6,753 nucleotides of DNA from NCBI GenBank assembly GCA_030597485.1, contig JAUVRU010000117.1, positions 1-6,753 of the forward strand. The letters are read 5' to 3'. Made by a program: the position numbers and the translations under genes. Position 1 is the first letter of the stretch; the number at the start of each line of letters is the position of its first letter. The notes below the pieces were generated by a model that saw only the letters and a list, made by a program, of their open reading frames with translations, did no database searches and was not told the DNA's origin. The stretch is from Anaerolineae bacterium (GTDB taxonomy: Bacteria > Chloroflexota > Anaerolineae > 4572-78 > NAK82). Shown here one piece after another: positions 5,442 to 6,753 of this stretch.

Positions 5442-6753
5442 CTATTGGCTCTTCACGACCAGCGGCCGGGGGAACCGCCTTCGCTGGAAGGCGACCCGGA
5501 GATTGCCGTCAGAAGGCGTGACAAAGCCGTTGTAGGCGATGGTTGCCAGCCCGGAGGAGCTGACGTGAACCGAAACAAAGTCAGCGCCGCGGAATGGAGT
5601 GTACGGCTCCCCGTGCCCTAGCGCCTCGCAGTACCCCGTGCGGTCCGGACCGCCCGGGCCACAATTACCCCCGCCGGCGGGCAGACCCACGGCGGCAACC
5701 GGCCGCGCCAGATTCAGGGAACCACCTGGCGACTGGTAGGCGATTACCGGGTAGCCGGCGGCATCCTGTGCCATTGAGATTCCGACCGGGTGAGAGTCCT
5801 CTGCCATCGGTGCGATTTCGTCACATTGCGCCGACCCCAAGACTCCACAGTTGCCGCCTGTGGCCACTTGATGAGCGTATTTCAGCTTGTCAGTGGTGGC
5901 GTCGTAGTAGGCTATGTGGTATTGGTTGCCATCGTCCACGTACAGCGAAGCATACCGGCCTGCATCCGTGGTCGAGCCGGTTACGGGTATACAGGTCCAG
6001 TTGTTGTCCGGGCCGCAGTTGCTTCCGGTTCTGGACGTCGCATACCAGAGGTGACTGTCAGACGCGTTGTAGTAGGCAATGTGCGCGTACCCGTCCCCGT
6101 CCAGCGCCAGAGATGAATAGTGCCCGGTCCCCTCAACAAAACGTATCGTACCGCACTCCCACGCCTGGTCATTTTCTTCACCTGGACCACAGTTGCCACC
6201 AGAGCCCACGAATGTGGCGAGCCGCAGAAGGTCAGGACCGATGGTTTGATTGCAGTGGAAGGCAACCTGTACCGCACCGAAGGAAGGGAGTTTCACCGAC
6301 GTGTACAATCCGGCGGTAGTGCTCGGGGGGCTCATGCTAAAGACCGTATGGATATCCCACACCGCGTGGCTGGCGTCGTGTGACATGGCGACCTTGAGAC
6401 TGCCATCGGTGGCGTCGTGGTAGGCGATAAAGACATACCCCAGCTCAACTGCAATTGAACTGTACGTGCCGACGTTCCCGCCGCTATCTACCGTCTCGCA
6501 ATACCAGTCGCTGCCTTCGCCGCAGTGGCCGCCAGAGCCCACGTATGCGGCCATCCGCAAGTCGTCGTACGTGTCGTCAAAGTAGCTGACGTAGGTAACA
6601 CCGGTGAAGGGATCGACGGCCACGGACGCATGCTGTCCCACGTTCCTGGGCGTGTCCACTTCGGCTATGAACCAGGAAGAGCCACCGACCCGGCTTGCGT
6701 TCGCGCCGGCCGCCTCGAAAGGCCCTGCAGGCTGTGGACCACTGGCCAGACCC
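5442..6753 (-). CDS. Secreted seven-repeat, probable beta-propeller protein (5' partial)
   Basis: The frame is open to the window edge, giving 436 residues without the N-terminus; a GTG at 6659 is internal, as the repeat pattern continues upstream of it (GGSSWFIAEVDTP). About seven repeats of 52-70 residues are visible, starting near 41, 98, 150, 212, 267, 322 and 392. Each has a (Y)xS(L/V)xVD strand, a hIAYYDA-like strand at about +12, and an LxxA strand. Most end in a GGNCG...C segment. Five cysteine pairs (77/85, 188/200, 246/254, 302/310, 364/375) look like small disulphide loops, and Cys167 is unpaired. This suggests an extracytoplasmic beta-propeller, perhaps seven-bladed; the fold is inferred, not recognised. 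The C-terminus FPRPLVVKSQ resembles the PLV(x)K tails of secreted Chloroflexota proteins. Substrate and function are unknown. The hydrolase remnant follows 62 bp downstream on the same strand. Confidence 0.8.
   Translation of the reverse strand, partial: GLASGPQPAGPFEAAGANASRVGGSSWFIAEVDTPRNVGQHASVAVDPFTGVTYVSYFDDTYDDLRMAAYVGSGGHCGEGSDWYCETVDSGGNVGTYSSIAVELGYVFIAYHDATDGSLKVAMSHDASHAVWDIHTVFSMSPPSTTAGLYTSVKLPSFGAVQVAFHCNQTIGPDLLRLATFVGSGGNCGPGEENDQAWECGTIRFVEGTGHYSSLALDGDGYAHIAYYNASDSHLWYATSRTGSNCGPDNNWTCIPVTGSTTDAGRYASLYVDDGNQYHIAYYDATTDKLKYAHQVATGGNCGVLGSAQCDEIAPMAEDSHPVGISMAQDAAGYPVIAYQSPGGSLNLARPVAAVGLPAGGGNCGPGGPDRTGYCEALGHGEPYTPFRGADFVSVHVSSSGLATIAYNGFVTPSDGNLRVAFQRRRFPRPLVVKSQ

Noticed and set aside
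5594..6319. 241-codon plus-strand frame opposite the repeat protein
   Set aside because: It is antisense to a frame with clear periodic protein repeats, and its translation is arginine and proline-rich without any domain.

Overview
The window reads as a piece of a free-living bacterial chromosome, most likely from the Chloroflexota (Anaerolineae-type). This placement is an inference. It rests on a secreted repeat protein ending in a PLVVKS-type tail, which resembles the short C-terminal tails common in secreted Chloroflexota proteins, on the clade-3 type catalase, and on the dense load of short palindromic intergenic repeats. No rRNA, tRNA or CRISPR array is visible.

Layout. Positions 1-480 hold two full copies and one partial copy of a dispersed repeat of about 170-195 bp. 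Each copy carries four CAGT motifs spaced exactly 9 bp apart. A 19-bp palindrome (561-579) and an intrinsic terminator (596-632) follow. Next is a near-consensus sigma-70 promoter (TTGACA, 17 bp, TATACT), whose -10 end and start site lie inside a 31-bp perfect palindrome. It drives a Fur-family gene with every ligand residue of a PerR peroxide sensor (722-1168). After 228 bp on the same strand comes a complete clade-3 haem catalase gene (1397-2836) with a hairpin terminator. Regulator and target probably form a peroxide-response pair: PerR senses H2O2 through its metal site, and the catalase destroys H2O2.

Positions 2837-4482 (about 1.6 kb) lie between convergent genes and contain no gene I can support. 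They hold a REP/BIME-like double hairpin, a composite hairpin, an orphan extended -10 promoter, a 54-bp tandem repeat, a minus-strand intrinsic terminator, a fourth copy of the dispersed repeat, a MITE-like element with 15-bp perfect inverted ends, and a cluster of four hairpins.

Positions 4483-6753 are on the minus strand. A cell-surface or secreted seven-repeat, probably beta-propeller protein enters from the right edge and ends at 5442. Sixty-two bases downstream is the C-terminal part of a beta-lactamase-family serine hydrolase. That reading frame lacks the SxxK nucleophile motif and any ATG start, so it is probably a 5'-truncated pseudogene.

The best candidates for something new are the PerR operator, which does not look like the classical PerR box, and the dispersed repeat with its 9-bp phased core, which lies on both sides of perR-katA in the same orientation. 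I see no clear novel multi-gene system.
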